A stretch of 64,000 nucleotides of DNA. Origin: Candidatus Sumerlaeaceae bacterium. GTDB lineage: Bacteria; Sumerlaeota; Sumerlaeia; Sumerlaeales; Sumerlaeaceae. Under the pieces are notes generated by a model that was not told where the DNA came from, did no database searches, and saw only the letters and a program-made list of their open reading frames with translations. This document shows positions 51,647 through 60,439 of the stretch, in pieces (positions within the stretch are counted from its first letter, which is position 1; each line of letters begins with the position of its first letter). The stretch is taken from the NCBI GenBank assembly GCA_026418615.1, contig JAOAAY010000013.1, positions 25,447 through 89,446 of the forward strand, given 5' to 3'. Both the position numbers and the translations under genes were made by a program.

Positions 51647-52528
51647 GTGAAATCCGATCAGTGGATATGTATCCGGGTGACTTGCCCCGCGCCTGCCAGC
51701 GAGGAGACTGCGGAGGCAGTCGAAATCGCCATGGCTCTTGCAGACTCGTGCGGAATGGAGCAGAGTTCTGAGGGTAAAACCGTGGTTTGGTCAGCCTATT
51801 TTCCGGATTCAGATCAGGCCGGGGTGTTTCAAGAAGGTCTCGCGCGAATCGCAACGGAACGGGCACTGAATCTGCAAATCAGCGCCCCGCAGATTATCCG
51901 GCGCGAGAATTGGCACGAAGGTTGGCGTCAGTATTTCCGGCCGGTCAGGGTGACCGATCGCATCCTGATTGCGCCGCCATGGGAGGGCGGCTGCGCCTCG
52001 GATGGTCATGTCGTCCCGATTGTCATCGAACCCGGCATGGCCTTCGGCACTGGCACTCACGAAACAACACAAATGTGTTTACGACTGCTCGAGCGTCTTA
52101 TGCCGCCCCAAGCCCGTGTTCTGGACGCCGGCACTGGTTCCGGGATTCTCGGCATTGCCGCGGTCAAACTGGGGGCTTCACAGGTCATCGGGTTTGACCT
52201 CGACGCGGACGCTGCCGGAAATCTCCGTGAGAATCTCGCCTTGAATCATGTACCGAAGGGGGCCTTTTACGCTGTCGTCGGACCGCTCGAAGCCATAGCC
52301 CAACGGCCGCCTTTTGATGTTGTCATCTGCAACATGCTCAGCCGGGAGTTTTTACCGCTGCTTCCCCGCCTCGAACAGTATCTTGCGCCGGGCGGGCTTC
52401 TTTTGTTGTCAGGTTACCTGGATTCTGAGGCAGACGAAGTCGAGGAGGCCGTAGCGTCGGCCCATTTGCGAATTTTTGCACGGGATGGCGCTGGCGAGTG
52501 GCGCGCCTCGGCCGGACGCCGTGTCTGA
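51647..52528 (+). CDS. prmA: Ribosomal protein L11 methyltransferase
   Basis: SAM-dependent methyltransferase of 293 residues that methylates L11. Motifs: MAFGTGTHETTQMCLRLLER and the SAM-binding VLDAGTGSGILGIAAVKLGA, plus the substrate-side CNMLSREFLPLLPRLEQ, with the family's FDVVICNMLS. The start is GTG at 51647. It is divergent from polA and overlaps the next gene by 8 bases or more. Confidence 0.9.
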   Translation: MKSDQWICIRVTCPAPASEETAEAVEIAMALADSCGMEQSSEGKTVVWSAYFPDSDQAGVFQEGLARIATERALNLQISAPQIIRRENWHEGWRQYFRPVRVTDRILIAPPWEGGCASDGHVVPIVIEPGMAFGTGTHETTQMCLRLLERLMPPQARVLDAGTGSGILGIAAVKLGASQVIGFDLDADAAGNLRENLALNHVPKGAFYAVVGPLEAIAQRPPFDVVICNMLSREFLPLLPRLEQYLAPGGLLLLSGYLDSEADEVEEAVASAHLRIFARDGAGEWRASAGRRV

Positions 52529-54134
52529 ATTCGCGAACCCTCGTGAGCGGTGGCTGGCCGGCTTGGCGCTGGTCGGTTTCGCCATGCTCATCGCTGTGGC
52601 AAGGCTGAGAACATATAGCGAACCTTTTGAGACCGACATCGCCTGTTACGCGGTCGTTGCACGGGAACTTCTTGCCGGTAAACACCTCTACAGCGAGGTG
52701 TGGGATATCAAGCCGCCAGGTGTTTTTCTGGCATATGCGGCGGCATTGACTCTGGCCGCTGATGATGTGGAGCGTGCTGTCTATCTTCTGAATTGTGTCG
52801 CTGCTTGGCTGACGCTTGTGGGCGTTTATGCAGCGGCCAAATCCGTGGCTGGCCGAGGTATCGGCTTATTGGCCGCCGGATGCTGGACCCTCGTGTGCGG
52901 CGATATGCGCCTTCAGGCAAATCAGCCGAATACAGAGGTTTTTATGAACGCGGCTCATGTGTGGGCCGTGGCGCTTCTTTTGGGCGGCGTGCGCCGGTAT
53001 AGCAGTGCAAATCAGCCGATCGGGCCTTACCCGTGGAATGCCCGCGTCATCGGAGCCGGACTGCTGGTCGGTGTGGCGGCAATTTTTAAGCATGTATCGC
53101 TCGCGTTGGTGCCACCTCTCACAGCAGCGCTCGTATTCGCCTTATTACCCGGAGTCAGCCGCCGCCGCGCCATCGGGCTGTCGAGTGTATTCGTGGCGCT
53201 GGTGTTCTGGGCCTGGCTGGTATCCGCTATATGGTTCGCCGCCGCGGGCCGCTGGTTTGATTTCCGGGCGACGCTGTTCGACTTTGGTATTTTCTACGCG
53301 GGTTTGGGTTCGGGCGGGATCGCCGAAAATCTTTTGGCCGGCTTTCATCCGGGACGGTTGTTTCCGTCGGCAATGTCCGCCGTGCTGCCGCTTGCCATCC
53401 TCTCCCTCGTCGGACTGGTCGTTTGGATTGCGTCGCGCCCGCCGTCACACGCCCCAGGATATCGGTTTTTCGCGATGCTTGCTGCATACGGCGTCGGAGT
53501 GTGCTTGGCCATCATGCTTCCGGGGCAATTTTACCCGCATTATTACCAGTTGTGGCTTCCGCTCCTTTGCGTTGCCGCGGCGGCGGCCGTTGCGGCGATG
53601 GCCCGTTCCGCCACGACACTGCACCTCGCCAATCCGCGTATCTTGGGCGTTGTGCTTGTGGCGTCGCTCGTCGGTACGCAAGGCCCTGCCTATTTGCTTC
53701 CGGCAGAGGAATGGTCGCAAAGAAAGTACGGGCCAGTCTTTGTAGAGGCACGAAACGCGGCGCGAAAAATCCGCCGAATGCTGCAACCCGGCGAGACGAT
53801 GTTTGTCTGGGGACAGTACGGCGGCTTTTACATTTACAGCGGAGCACGCCCTGCCTCGGGCTTCTTTTTCCTCACTCCCCTGCTCTGGTCGCCGTACGCG
53901 GAATTGCATTCCCGCCGGGCCTTGGAGGATTTGCGAAGGACGCCCCCGGAGTTGATTGTCGAAGACCGAAGGGATGTGCCGCCATACCCGAATCATCCGA
54001 TTGTCCGATTTTTCCATGCGGCCTATGTCCCACTGCCCAAGGGCACATTGGATCAGGATCGCTATCGTATCTGGTACCGTCGCGGCGGAGCGCTTGCAGG
54101 ACGGCATGGTCCAGAGCAGGAAGGCGCTCCATGA
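52521..54134 (+). CDS. GT39-like membrane glycosyltransferase
   Basis: A polytopic membrane protein of about 537 residues with roughly 10-12 helices. The first loop has the Asp motif typical of lipid-linked-sugar transferases of the GT-C fold (FETDIACYAVVARELLAGKH, LYSEVWDIKPPGVFLAYAAA). These enzymes transfer a sugar from an undecaprenyl- or dolichyl-phosphate carrier to a glycan or protein outside the membrane. The start is unsure: GTG at 52521, overlapping the prmA stop, or ATG at 52485. It is coupled to the following GT2 by an ATGA overlap. Confidence 0.82.
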   Translation: MSEFANPRERWLAGLALVGFAMLIAVARLRTYSEPFETDIACYAVVARELLAGKHLYSEVWDIKPPGVFLAYAAALTLAADDVERAVYLLNCVAAWLTLVGVYAAAKSVAGRGIGLLAAGCWTLVCGDMRLQANQPNTEVFMNAAHVWAVALLLGGVRRYSSANQPIGPYPWNARVIGAGLLVGVAAIFKHVSLALVPPLTAALVFALLPGVSRRRAIGLSSVFVALVFWAWLVSAIWFAAAGRWFDFRATLFDFGIFYAGLGSGGIAENLLAGFHPGRLFPSAMSAVLPLAILSLVGLVVWIASRPPSHAPGYRFFAMLAAYGVGVCLAIMLPGQFYPHYYQLWLPLLCVAAAAAVAAMARSATTLHLANPRILGVVLVASLVGTQGPAYLLPAEEWSQRKYGPVFVEARNAARKIRRMLQPGETMFVWGQYGGFYIYSGARPASGFFFLTPLLWSPYAELHSRRALEDLRRTPPELIVEDRRDVPPYPNHPIVRFFHAAYVPLPKGTLDQDRYRIWYRRGGALAGRHGPEQEGAP

Positions 54135-55111
54135 CAGCCCCTCGGCCGCAAGTCAGCGTCATTATTGTCAACTATGAGACCTCGGCCATGGTGCGCCGGT
54201 GCGTGGGATCGCTCGCGAATCAGGACATTCCGCATGAGATTATCGTCGTAGACAACCCGTCGCCGGCGGCCGATGTCCGCCACTTAAACGATTTGCCCGT
54301 GCGCCTTGTGCAAAATACCGAAAATCTCGGGTATGGGCGGGGCTGTAATGCGGGAGCAGCCATCGCTCGCGGAGACCTGATTTGCGTGCTCAATCCTGAC
54401 ACGATCGTGCCTGATGGCGCTTTGGCGGCGTGGGTCGCCTCCCTGCGTGCCTGCCAATCGGCGGGTCGGCGCGTGGGTCTATTGGCGCCCCGCCTCGTGA
54501 ACGAAAACGGCACCGTGCAACGCTCTACTTATCAATTTGTCAATCCCCTGAACTATTGGCTCTACCATTCCCTGCTAGCGGGTGTGCTGAAACGCATGCG
54601 CAAGACATTCCGCCTGCCAGACACCATCAGCGCAGGTAGAGTTCGGCGAACCGACTGGGTCATGGGTGCTGCTCTCCTTCTGCCAAGGGTCGCTTGGGAG
54701 GCCGTGGGCGGATTCAGTGATAAGTATTTCCTGTACTCTGAGGACACCGACTTGTGCCGCCGGCTTTGGTTGTCGGGCTGGGAAGTGCTGTTCGATCCGA
54801 GCGTGACGCTGATTCACACGCAGGGCGAGGCATCCGCTGAGAGCCGCGACCGCGCTGTGCTGCGCTTCTTCACGGGGCTGTCCGTTTTTCTCCATACGCA
54901 TTACGGGCCAGCACGACGGCGGGCCGTGGAGGTGGCCGTCATCTTGGACATGCTGATGCGATTAGCGATCCTGCTCCCAATCGTCGCCGCACGCCCCTCC
55001 CGACTGATCATGCGCAATCGCCTCAGGGGCTACTGGTCTGTGCTCAAAATGTATGGGCGACTGCTGACAAGCCGACGCGTCAGTACACCTCTGGCTTCGG
55101 GTCGCGACTGA
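54131..55111 (+). CDS. Glycosyltransferase family 2 (rhamnosyltransferase-like)
   Basis: A 326-residue cytoplasmic or membrane-peripheral sugar transferase. Features are QVSVIIVNYETSAMVRRCVG, EIIVVDNPSPAADV, NLGYGRGCNAGAAIARGDLI, the Asp motif VLNPDTIVPDG, DWVMGAALLLPRVAWEAVGG and FLYSEDTDLCRRLWLSGWEV, with a C-terminal hydrophobic helix. It starts at 54131 and overlaps the GT39-like stop by ATGA. Its last 32 bases overlap gpsA on the other strand. It probably builds a surface glycan together with the GT39-like protein and the transferases at 5-8 kb. Confidence 0.88.
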   Translation: MTAPRPQVSVIIVNYETSAMVRRCVGSLANQDIPHEIIVVDNPSPAADVRHLNDLPVRLVQNTENLGYGRGCNAGAAIARGDLICVLNPDTIVPDGALAAWVASLRACQSAGRRVGLLAPRLVNENGTVQRSTYQFVNPLNYWLYHSLLAGVLKRMRKTFRLPDTISAGRVRRTDWVMGAALLLPRVAWEAVGGFSDKYFLYSEDTDLCRRLWLSGWEVLFDPSVTLIHTQGEASAESRDRAVLRFFTGLSVFLHTHYGPARRRAVEVAVILDMLMRLAILLPIVAARPSRLIMRNRLRGYWSVLKMYGRLLTSRRVSTPLASGRD

Positions 55112-56087
55112 GCAGCAAATCTGTGGCGTCGCGCACGCTCATACCCTCGTGGCAAACGCGGTACACAGCCTCGCTGAGCGGCATTTCGATTCCCAAGCGA
55201 TTTGCCAACTGATGGGCGGACCGTGAAGTGCGGTAGCCCTCCACGACAGCGCCCACCTCTGCCAGCGCAGCCGCCGGCGTGCGGCCGCGAGCCAATAATT
55301 CGCCGAACTGGCGATTTCGGCTGTGGCGACTTGTGGCTGTCACAACGAGATCTCCCAGACCGGCCAACCCGGCGAGTGTCTGCGGTTGGGCGCCCATGGC
55401 GGCACCAGCGCGGGCGATCTCCGCCAACCCGCGCGTAATGAGCGCCGCTTTCGTATTGTCGCCGAATCCCAGACCGTCACACACCCCGGCCGCAATGGCG
55501 ATGACATTCTTGAGCGCGGCACCCAATTCAACGCCGAGCGTGTCGGCCTGCGTGTAAACTCGAAACTCGGGCAGAAGAAACAAGTCGCGCGCGGCAGCGG
55601 CGGTCTCAGCCGACCGGGACGAACTGACCACGGTGGTCGGAATGCGGCGACACACCTCTTCGGCGTGACTTGGACCAGACAGCGCAGCGTACTGGTCGAG
55701 CGCCTCATCGCCGAACTCCGAGGCAAAAACCTGCGACGGCAGTAGAAGAGTATCCTCTGTTATCCCCTTCGAGCAACTGATGAAGAGACGCGCTTTAAGC
55801 CCACCCCGATCAGTAATCGATGCGCAAACATCGCGAACAGCAAAGGACGGCACGACGCAGACGATAGTACTGGCCGCCGCAATCGCAGCACTTAAGTCGG
55901 TTTCCAAACGCAGGTCTGGAGCGAGCCTTAGTCCCGGCGGTTTGCCCGGCTCGCGCGTTTCCCGCAGACGCGCGATCTTGGTCGAATCGCAGTCCCATAC
56001 AGCCACCGACATTCCCTTGCTGCAGAGCAAATCGGCTAGCGTAAGGCCCCACGCCCCAGCGCCGAGAACCGCAACTCGATTTGTCAT
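55080..56087 (-). CDS. gpsA: Glycerol-3-phosphate dehydrogenase [NAD(P)+]
   Basis: Reduces dihydroxyacetone phosphate to glycerol 3-phosphate for phospholipid synthesis, 335 residues. The Rossmann motif VAVLGAGAWGLTLADLLCSK is at the N-terminus. SCSKGITEDTLLLPSQVF and the catalytic-lysine region (LGAALKNVIAIAAGVCDGLG, then FGDNTKAALITRGLAEIARA) follow. The start overlaps the plsY stop by ATGA, and the 3' end overlaps the convergent glycosyltransferase by 32 bases. Together with plsY it supplies and uses glycerol 3-phosphate for the first acylation step. Confidence 0.95.
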   Translation of the reverse strand: MTNRVAVLGAGAWGLTLADLLCSKGMSVAVWDCDSTKIARLRETREPGKPPGLRLAPDLRLETDLSAAIAAASTIVCVVPSFAVRDVCASITDRGGLKARLFISCSKGITEDTLLLPSQVFASEFGDEALDQYAALSGPSHAEEVCRRIPTTVVSSSRSAETAAAARDLFLLPEFRVYTQADTLGVELGAALKNVIAIAAGVCDGLGFGDNTKAALITRGLAEIARAGAAMGAQPQTLAGLAGLGDLVVTATSRHSRNRQFGELLARGRTPAAALAEVGAVVEGYRTSRSAHQLANRLGIEMPLSEAVYRVCHEGMSVRDATDLLLSRDPKPEVY

Positions 56088-56743
56088 GACTCGCGCGTTG
56101 ATCCAGCCAGCGGGATTGGCTGGTCATCTCCCTCCTCAGCATCCCGGGCGTCCCAGAAACGCAGTTCTTTGCCAGCGAGGATGCGCGAGATGTTGGCACG
56201 GTGACGCACAACGACCATAAGCGCCATCAAAACCCCCACCAGCACCACGAGGTCGTCTACGCGTGAGAAGTAGAGTACGACCGGAATGAGAATGGCGCCC
56301 GTCAGCGAACCGGCAGACACATAGCCTGTCACGCCAATCACCGTGAGCCCAACGGCAAGCACCAGAAGCATGGGCCAAGGCGCCAAAGCCAAAAACACGC
56401 CCAAAGCCGTTGCTACACCCTTGCCCCCTCGAAAACCGAGATAGACGGGGAACACATGCCCCAGCACGGCCGCGGCCCCGATCACCAGTTCGGCGCCGCT
56501 GGCGGGGGGACGAAATGCAAAAATGGGCGGCAGCAGCGCCACTGGGACAAGCCCTTTCAGGACATCGAGAAAAAGCACCACGGTACCCAATTTGCGCCCC
56601 AACACTCGCATGACATTCGTCGCGCCGATGTTACCGCTTCCGTGCTCGCGCACATCCACCCCCCGCACAACGCGACCAACAATGAGCCCGGTCGGAATGG
56701 CGCCAACGAGATAGGCAATGACTGCGGCTATGACCAATGACAT
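56084..56743 (-). CDS. plsY: Glycerol-3-phosphate acyltransferase PlsY
   Basis: Inner-membrane enzyme that acylates glycerol 3-phosphate using acyl-phosphate, 219 residues with about five helices. It has the conserved AYLVGAIPTGLIVGRVVRGV, DVREHGSGNIGATNVMRVLG, LGHVFPVYLGFRGGKGVATA and a late VVVRHRANISRILAGKELRF. Its stop overlaps the gpsA start by ATGA, so both genes are cotranscribed. The C-terminal 20 residues are charged and poorly conserved. Confidence 0.94.
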   Translation of the reverse strand: MSLVIAAVIAYLVGAIPTGLIVGRVVRGVDVREHGSGNIGATNVMRVLGRKLGTVVLFLDVLKGLVPVALLPPIFAFRPPASGAELVIGAAAVLGHVFPVYLGFRGGKGVATALGVFLALAPWPMLLVLAVGLTVIGVTGYVSAGSLTGAILIPVVLYFSRVDDLVVLVGVLMALMVVVRHRANISRILAGKELRFWDARDAEEGDDQPIPLAGSTRES

Positions 56744-56895
56744 GTAGGCAGAGTGGCGCCGGGGGAGTCGGATTCAACCGTAAACATAGGATATCCCCAA
56801 AGGCTTGGCGTTCGTCAACGCATGCCGCTCCTCTTGGGGAGTTGCGTATTGGCCGTGGACACCTGCGTAAACCACGGCTACGGAAGGGCGTGACA

Positions 56896-59226
56896 ATGGC
56901 CCGTAAGCGCCCCGAACCCGATCTCTTCAGCGGTCTGCTTCCGCAGGAAGAACCCTCGCAGCCAGCACGCGAGACAAAACCTCGTCGGGTGGTCGCCTAC
57001 CCGAATTACGCCAGCGTGGCAGTGGCCGCGCCAGTGGATCAAACATACACCTACGGAGTGCCGGCGGCCCTCGCCGGCAGCGTCGCCGCCGGTTCGCTTG
57101 TGGAAGTGCCGTTTGCGGGGCGTCGGATGCGCGGTTTTGTGGTGTCTCTGACAGATGCACCACCGAAGGGTTTGGATCACCTGCGCATACGGGCTCTCAC
57201 CGCGGTCATCTCGCCTGGCTATCGCGTATCCCCGGAACTTCTCGCTCTGGCCCAATGGCTGGCCGAGGAGACCATGTGCAGCCTCGGTGAAGCATTAGCG
57301 TGCGTGTCGTTCATCGGCCTGCAAGATGTCGGTGAGAAGCAGCAGGCGGCTGTTCGCCTTGCCGAACCAGAGCCGTCCCCCATGCCAAAACTGACCGCCA
57401 AACAGAAATCTGTGGCAGATTTTCTCCGTTCCCGGAGCAACGAGCCGTTGCCCCCGGCCGAGATCACCCGGGAAACCGGCGCCGGTCCGTCCGTAATCCG
57501 AAAACTGTTGGCTAACGGCATTCTGGAACCTGTCCGTCGCCCGCAGGCACGCCGCGACGACTACGAGCGGGAGGTCGAACCGGATACAGCCCCGCCCCTA
57601 AACCCCGATCAGCAGGCGGCTTATGAGGCTGCGGTGGCGGCGCTCAAAGCGGGTCGCCACGAGACCTTCCTACTTCACGGCATCACGAGCAGCGGCAAGA
57701 CAGAGGTTTATCTGCGTCTGATCGGCACTGCGCTGGAGGGCGGGGGCAGTGCAATCATGTTGGTGCCGGAAATTTCGCTGACACCGCAAACGGTTGACCG
57801 GTTCCGGCGCCGATTTGGAGACATGGTGGGAGTCTATCACTCCCGCCTCACCGCCGGGCAGAAATTCGACTTGTACGGGCGAATCGCCCGAGGGGAATGC
57901 CGCGTTATTGTCGGAGCGCGTTCGGCGCTCTTTGCGCCGCTACCGCGGCTTCGTGTGGTCGTGGTGGATGAGGAACACGAGGCAACCTATAAGCAAGACA
58001 GTGCGCCGCGGTATCATGCGCGCACTGTGGCTGTCGAAGTAGGACGGCGGGCAAATGCCATCGTCGTGCTTGGCAGTGCGACACCGTCCATTGAGTCTTA
58101 CCACGCGGCGCGCGCCGGGCGCATGACGCTGCTCAATCTGCGCAAGCGCGTTGATGCACGGCCTTTGCCCGAGGTCACGGTGGTGGACATGGCGGTCGAG
58201 GCCCGCGACGCCCAAAACTCCGGCCTTCTCAGCCACGCATTGCATGAGGCCATGACGGCCGCCCTTGCGCGCCGGGAAACCGTTTTGCTGTTTTTGAATC
58301 GTCGCGGGTTTTTTAACTTTCTTGTGTGTCTGAACTGCCACCATGTGCTCCGGTGCGACCATTGCGATGTGTCGCTCACGCTCCATAAGCCGCGCAACCG
58401 GCTCATCTGCCATTATTGCAACCGGTCATTAATCCCGCCTAAGGTTTGTCCGGAATGCGAGGAGGCACAACTTTCTCCGGTTGGCCTTGGCACGCAGCGG
58501 CTAGAGGAGCATGTGGCGCAGGAGTTCCCCGGGGCGCGCGTCTTACGGCTGGACCTGGATACGATGCGTCACCGGACGGCGTTCATTGCGGCTTGGCGCG
58601 CGATTGAACGGGGCGAGGCCGACATACTCTTGGGCACCCAGATGATCGCCAAAGGTTTGCATATTGAACATGTGACCGTAGTCGGCGTGCCGCTTGCCGA
58701 TGTCTCGCTTTTCCAGCCGGATTTCCGGGCGGCGGAGCGCGCCTTCTCGCTGCTGACGCAAGTGGCGGGGCGCGCAGGCCGCGGTGAGCGCCCCGGGCGG
58801 GTTATTGTGCAGACCTATGTCCCACAACACTACGCCATCCGCTTCGCACGCGAGCATGACTACGTGGGGTTTTTCGAAAAAGAGGAGCGTGTGCGGCGCG
58901 TCCTGAGATTTCCGCCCTTTTACCAACTTATCAGCGTGCTCGCTGCCGGATCGGACGCCGGCCGGACAGCCGACCTCATGAAGGAATTTGCCCGCATTCT
59001 TCGAGACGCCGCCTATCGCGACGGTAACGCGGCCAGCGTTCTGGGGCCGGCGCCAGCGCCGCTAGCGCGGTTAAACGACCAACACCGTTGGCGCCTGCTG
59101 CTTCGCGGTCGCGAGCCGGTGCGCATGCGTCGTCTTATCCGGGAGGCGCTCGACCGCTTCGATCAGGTCAAAGGAAAGTCAGCCATTCAATTGACTGTGG
59201 ATGTAGATCCGCAAGACCTTCTGTAG
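56896..59226 (+). CDS. priA: Primosomal protein N' (replication-restart helicase)
   Basis: 3'-5' helicase that reloads the replisome at stalled forks, 776 residues. The N-terminal DNA-binding domain begins after a basic tail. The helicase core has Walker A LLHGITSSGKTEVYLRLIGT, DEEHEATYKQDSAPRYHART, SATPSIESYHAARAGRMTLL, and two zinc sites with CLNCHHVLRCDHCDVSLTLH and CHYCNRSLIPPKVCPEC. Helicase motifs continue with IADILLGTQMIAKG-like LLGTQMIAKGLHIEHVTVVG and LTQVAGRAGRGERPGRVIVQ. The ATG at 56896 is preceded by GGAAGGG at a normal distance; the longer open frame lacks family support. Confidence 0.95.
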   Translation: MARKRPEPDLFSGLLPQEEPSQPARETKPRRVVAYPNYASVAVAAPVDQTYTYGVPAALAGSVAAGSLVEVPFAGRRMRGFVVSLTDAPPKGLDHLRIRALTAVISPGYRVSPELLALAQWLAEETMCSLGEALACVSFIGLQDVGEKQQAAVRLAEPEPSPMPKLTAKQKSVADFLRSRSNEPLPPAEITRETGAGPSVIRKLLANGILEPVRRPQARRDDYEREVEPDTAPPLNPDQQAAYEAAVAALKAGRHETFLLHGITSSGKTEVYLRLIGTALEGGGSAIMLVPEISLTPQTVDRFRRRFGDMVGVYHSRLTAGQKFDLYGRIARGECRVIVGARSALFAPLPRLRVVVVDEEHEATYKQDSAPRYHARTVAVEVGRRANAIVVLGSATPSIESYHAARAGRMTLLNLRKRVDARPLPEVTVVDMAVEARDAQNSGLLSHALHEAMTAALARRETVLLFLNRRGFFNFLVCLNCHHVLRCDHCDVSLTLHKPRNRLICHYCNRSLIPPKVCPECEEAQLSPVGLGTQRLEEHVAQEFPGARVLRLDLDTMRHRTAFIAAWRAIERGEADILLGTQMIAKGLHIEHVTVVGVPLADVSLFQPDFRAAERAFSLLTQVAGRAGRGERPGRVIVQTYVPQHYAIRFAREHDYVGFFEKEERVRRVLRFPPFYQLISVLAAGSDAGRTADLMKEFARILRDAAYRDGNAASVLGPAPAPLARLNDQHRWRLLLRGREPVRMRRLIREALDRFDQVKGKSAIQLTVDVDPQDLL

Positions 59227-59244
59227 GTCCTTCGCGGAGGACCA

Positions 59245-60081
59245 TCAAATGGCTTCGAGGATCACGCCGAGGCGCGCAGCCTGATCACGGGCTTCGGCGG
59301 TCACGATGGCGTCGCGCGAATGCGTGAGGGTTTTGAGACCGGCCTTCATCGCGGAGTGGACATCCTCGGCCGTGATAAACTCGCGCTTGGGAAACGGGCG
59401 CGTTTTCGCCAGCCGTTGCGGTGTCTCGTTTGGTTCAACATGGAACGCCCGGCCCACCGCCGCGGCTACATCCAGGACCGGCACAAACTGAACACCCATT
59501 TGCTGGAGTGCATGGAAGTTGCGCTCCGCCGTGTGCGCCATAGCAGGAGCCGCCCCGGCAAACTGTTCGCGTATCCGAACTGCGATTTGAGACATGTCGG
59601 GACAGGAGATAACCGGCTTGGCAGCGCGCAGGTGAGAGAGGAGAATAAAGGTCGGCATGGAGTCCTCGATGCCCGCTGCCGATTTGGCCGCCGTGTTCAG
59701 CGACACCAACGGGAGGATAAGAGCACTCGAGGCCGCCAGCCATGATTGCCATTCGCGTTCGGAATCGGAAGCGAGATGCGTTGCGGCGGCTGGGAGCGAC
59801 CGCAAGATCTCGTCCGGGCTCAGGAATTGCTTGAAGGAGTTACTGAACGCGCAGCCGAGCGCGTAACCCCTTTGACCTAAGTCAGCCATTTGTGCCAGAA
59901 AATCGGCAGACGGCGCCAACCGGCCGGTAAATAGCACTGTCAGCATGTGGCCGCCAGTTTGTGCTGCGGCCGGCGGCCCCGGGCGCTGTGGCGACAACTG
60001 AGCCTCCGCCCGTTGCAGGGCGCGCAGAACTTCTTCGCGGACAAGAGCGCGCAGATCACTTCTGGTCGTGGATTTCTCCAT
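59245..60081 (-). CDS. Flavoprotein-like protein, putative microcompartment cargo
   Basis: A 278-residue protein of uncertain function. It begins with an amphipathic helix (SDLRALVREEVLRALQRA, about residues 8-25) and a Pro/Ala linker to about residue 45, the layout of BMC encapsulation peptides. The core resembles the flavoprotein/HFCD fold: MLTVLFTGRLAPSADFL, then LILPLVSLNTAAKSAAGIED and LSHLRAAKPVISCPDMS, matching the N-T-x-A-K-x-A-x-G-I-x-D signature of these enzymes. The last 46 residues (233-278) have FITAEDVHSAMKAGLK and IVTAEARDQAARLGV, a motif like the EutQ N-terminus. It follows the BMC-H gene by 70 bases. The reaction is unknown. Confidence 0.7.
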   Translation of the reverse strand: MEKSTTRSDLRALVREEVLRALQRAEAQLSPQRPGPPAAAQTGGHMLTVLFTGRLAPSADFLAQMADLGQRGYALGCAFSNSFKQFLSPDEILRSLPAAATHLASDSEREWQSWLAASSALILPLVSLNTAAKSAAGIEDSMPTFILLSHLRAAKPVISCPDMSQIAVRIREQFAGAAPAMAHTAERNFHALQQMGVQFVPVLDVAAAVGRAFHVEPNETPQRLAKTRPFPKREFITAEDVHSAMKAGLKTLTHSRDAIVTAEARDQAARLGVILEAI

Positions 60082-60094
60082 GACTGCATACCGC

Positions 60095-60164
60095 GCCGCA
60101 GGAGGCGTTCCTCAAGACTGCCCCCTGCGGCCAAACCTTCGGAACGCCTGATCAGCCCTGCGGC
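60095..60164 (-). promoter_or_regulatory. Intercistronic stem-loop between the BMC-H and flavoprotein genes
   Basis: Two nested perfect stems: GCCGCAGG (60095-60102) with CCTGCGGC (60157-60164), and GGCGTTCC (60104-60111) with GGAACGCC (60141-60148). The loop is 29 bases and one side has an 8-base bulge. It covers the BMC-H stop codon and could limit read-through or protect the upstream mRNA so that shell protein exceeds cargo. No T-run was seen. Confidence 0.5.
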
Positions 60165-60439
60165 AGGATCTTCTCAAGGTCGGTATGCGGGCGGGCGATC
60201 ACATGAACGCTGATGAGTTCGCCGACACGGCGCGCCGCTGCGGCCCCCGCGTCCGTTGCGGCCTTGACGGCGCCAACATCGCCGCGAACCATCACTGTCA
60301 CCAGACCGCCGCCGACATGCTCCTTGCCAATAAGCCGGACATTGGCCGCCTTCACCATGGCGTCGGCCGCCTCAATGGAACCCACCAGCCCGCGGGTCTC
60401 GATGAGGCCCAACGCGTTGCCGTAAATCTCGTCAGCCAT
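60152..60439 (-). CDS. Bacterial microcompartment hexameric shell protein (BMC-H)
   Basis: A 95-residue single-BMC-domain protein that forms flat hexamers in a microcompartment shell (PduA/EutM/CsoS1 family). Visible are [39 protein letters not shown] and [19 protein letters not shown], ending in [20 protein letters not shown], a typical C-terminus. The pore loop is HVGGG, similar to the usual x-I-G-S-G. The ATG has AGGAG 8 bases upstream. No pentamer gene (BMC-P), tandem-domain shell gene, aldehyde dehydrogenase or PduL is in the window, so the rest of the compartment must be encoded elsewhere. Confidence 0.93.
   Translation of the reverse strand: MADEIYGNALGLIETRGLVGSIEAADAMVKAANVRLIGKEHVGGGLVTVMVRGDVGAVKAATDAGAAAARRVGELISVHVIARPHTDLEKILPQG

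Noticed and set aside
53423..54130. Long N-terminal extension of the GT2 at 54131
   Set aside because: The extra frame overlaps the GT39-like gene out of frame, has no family similarity, and the GT2 domain begins right after the ATG at 54131.
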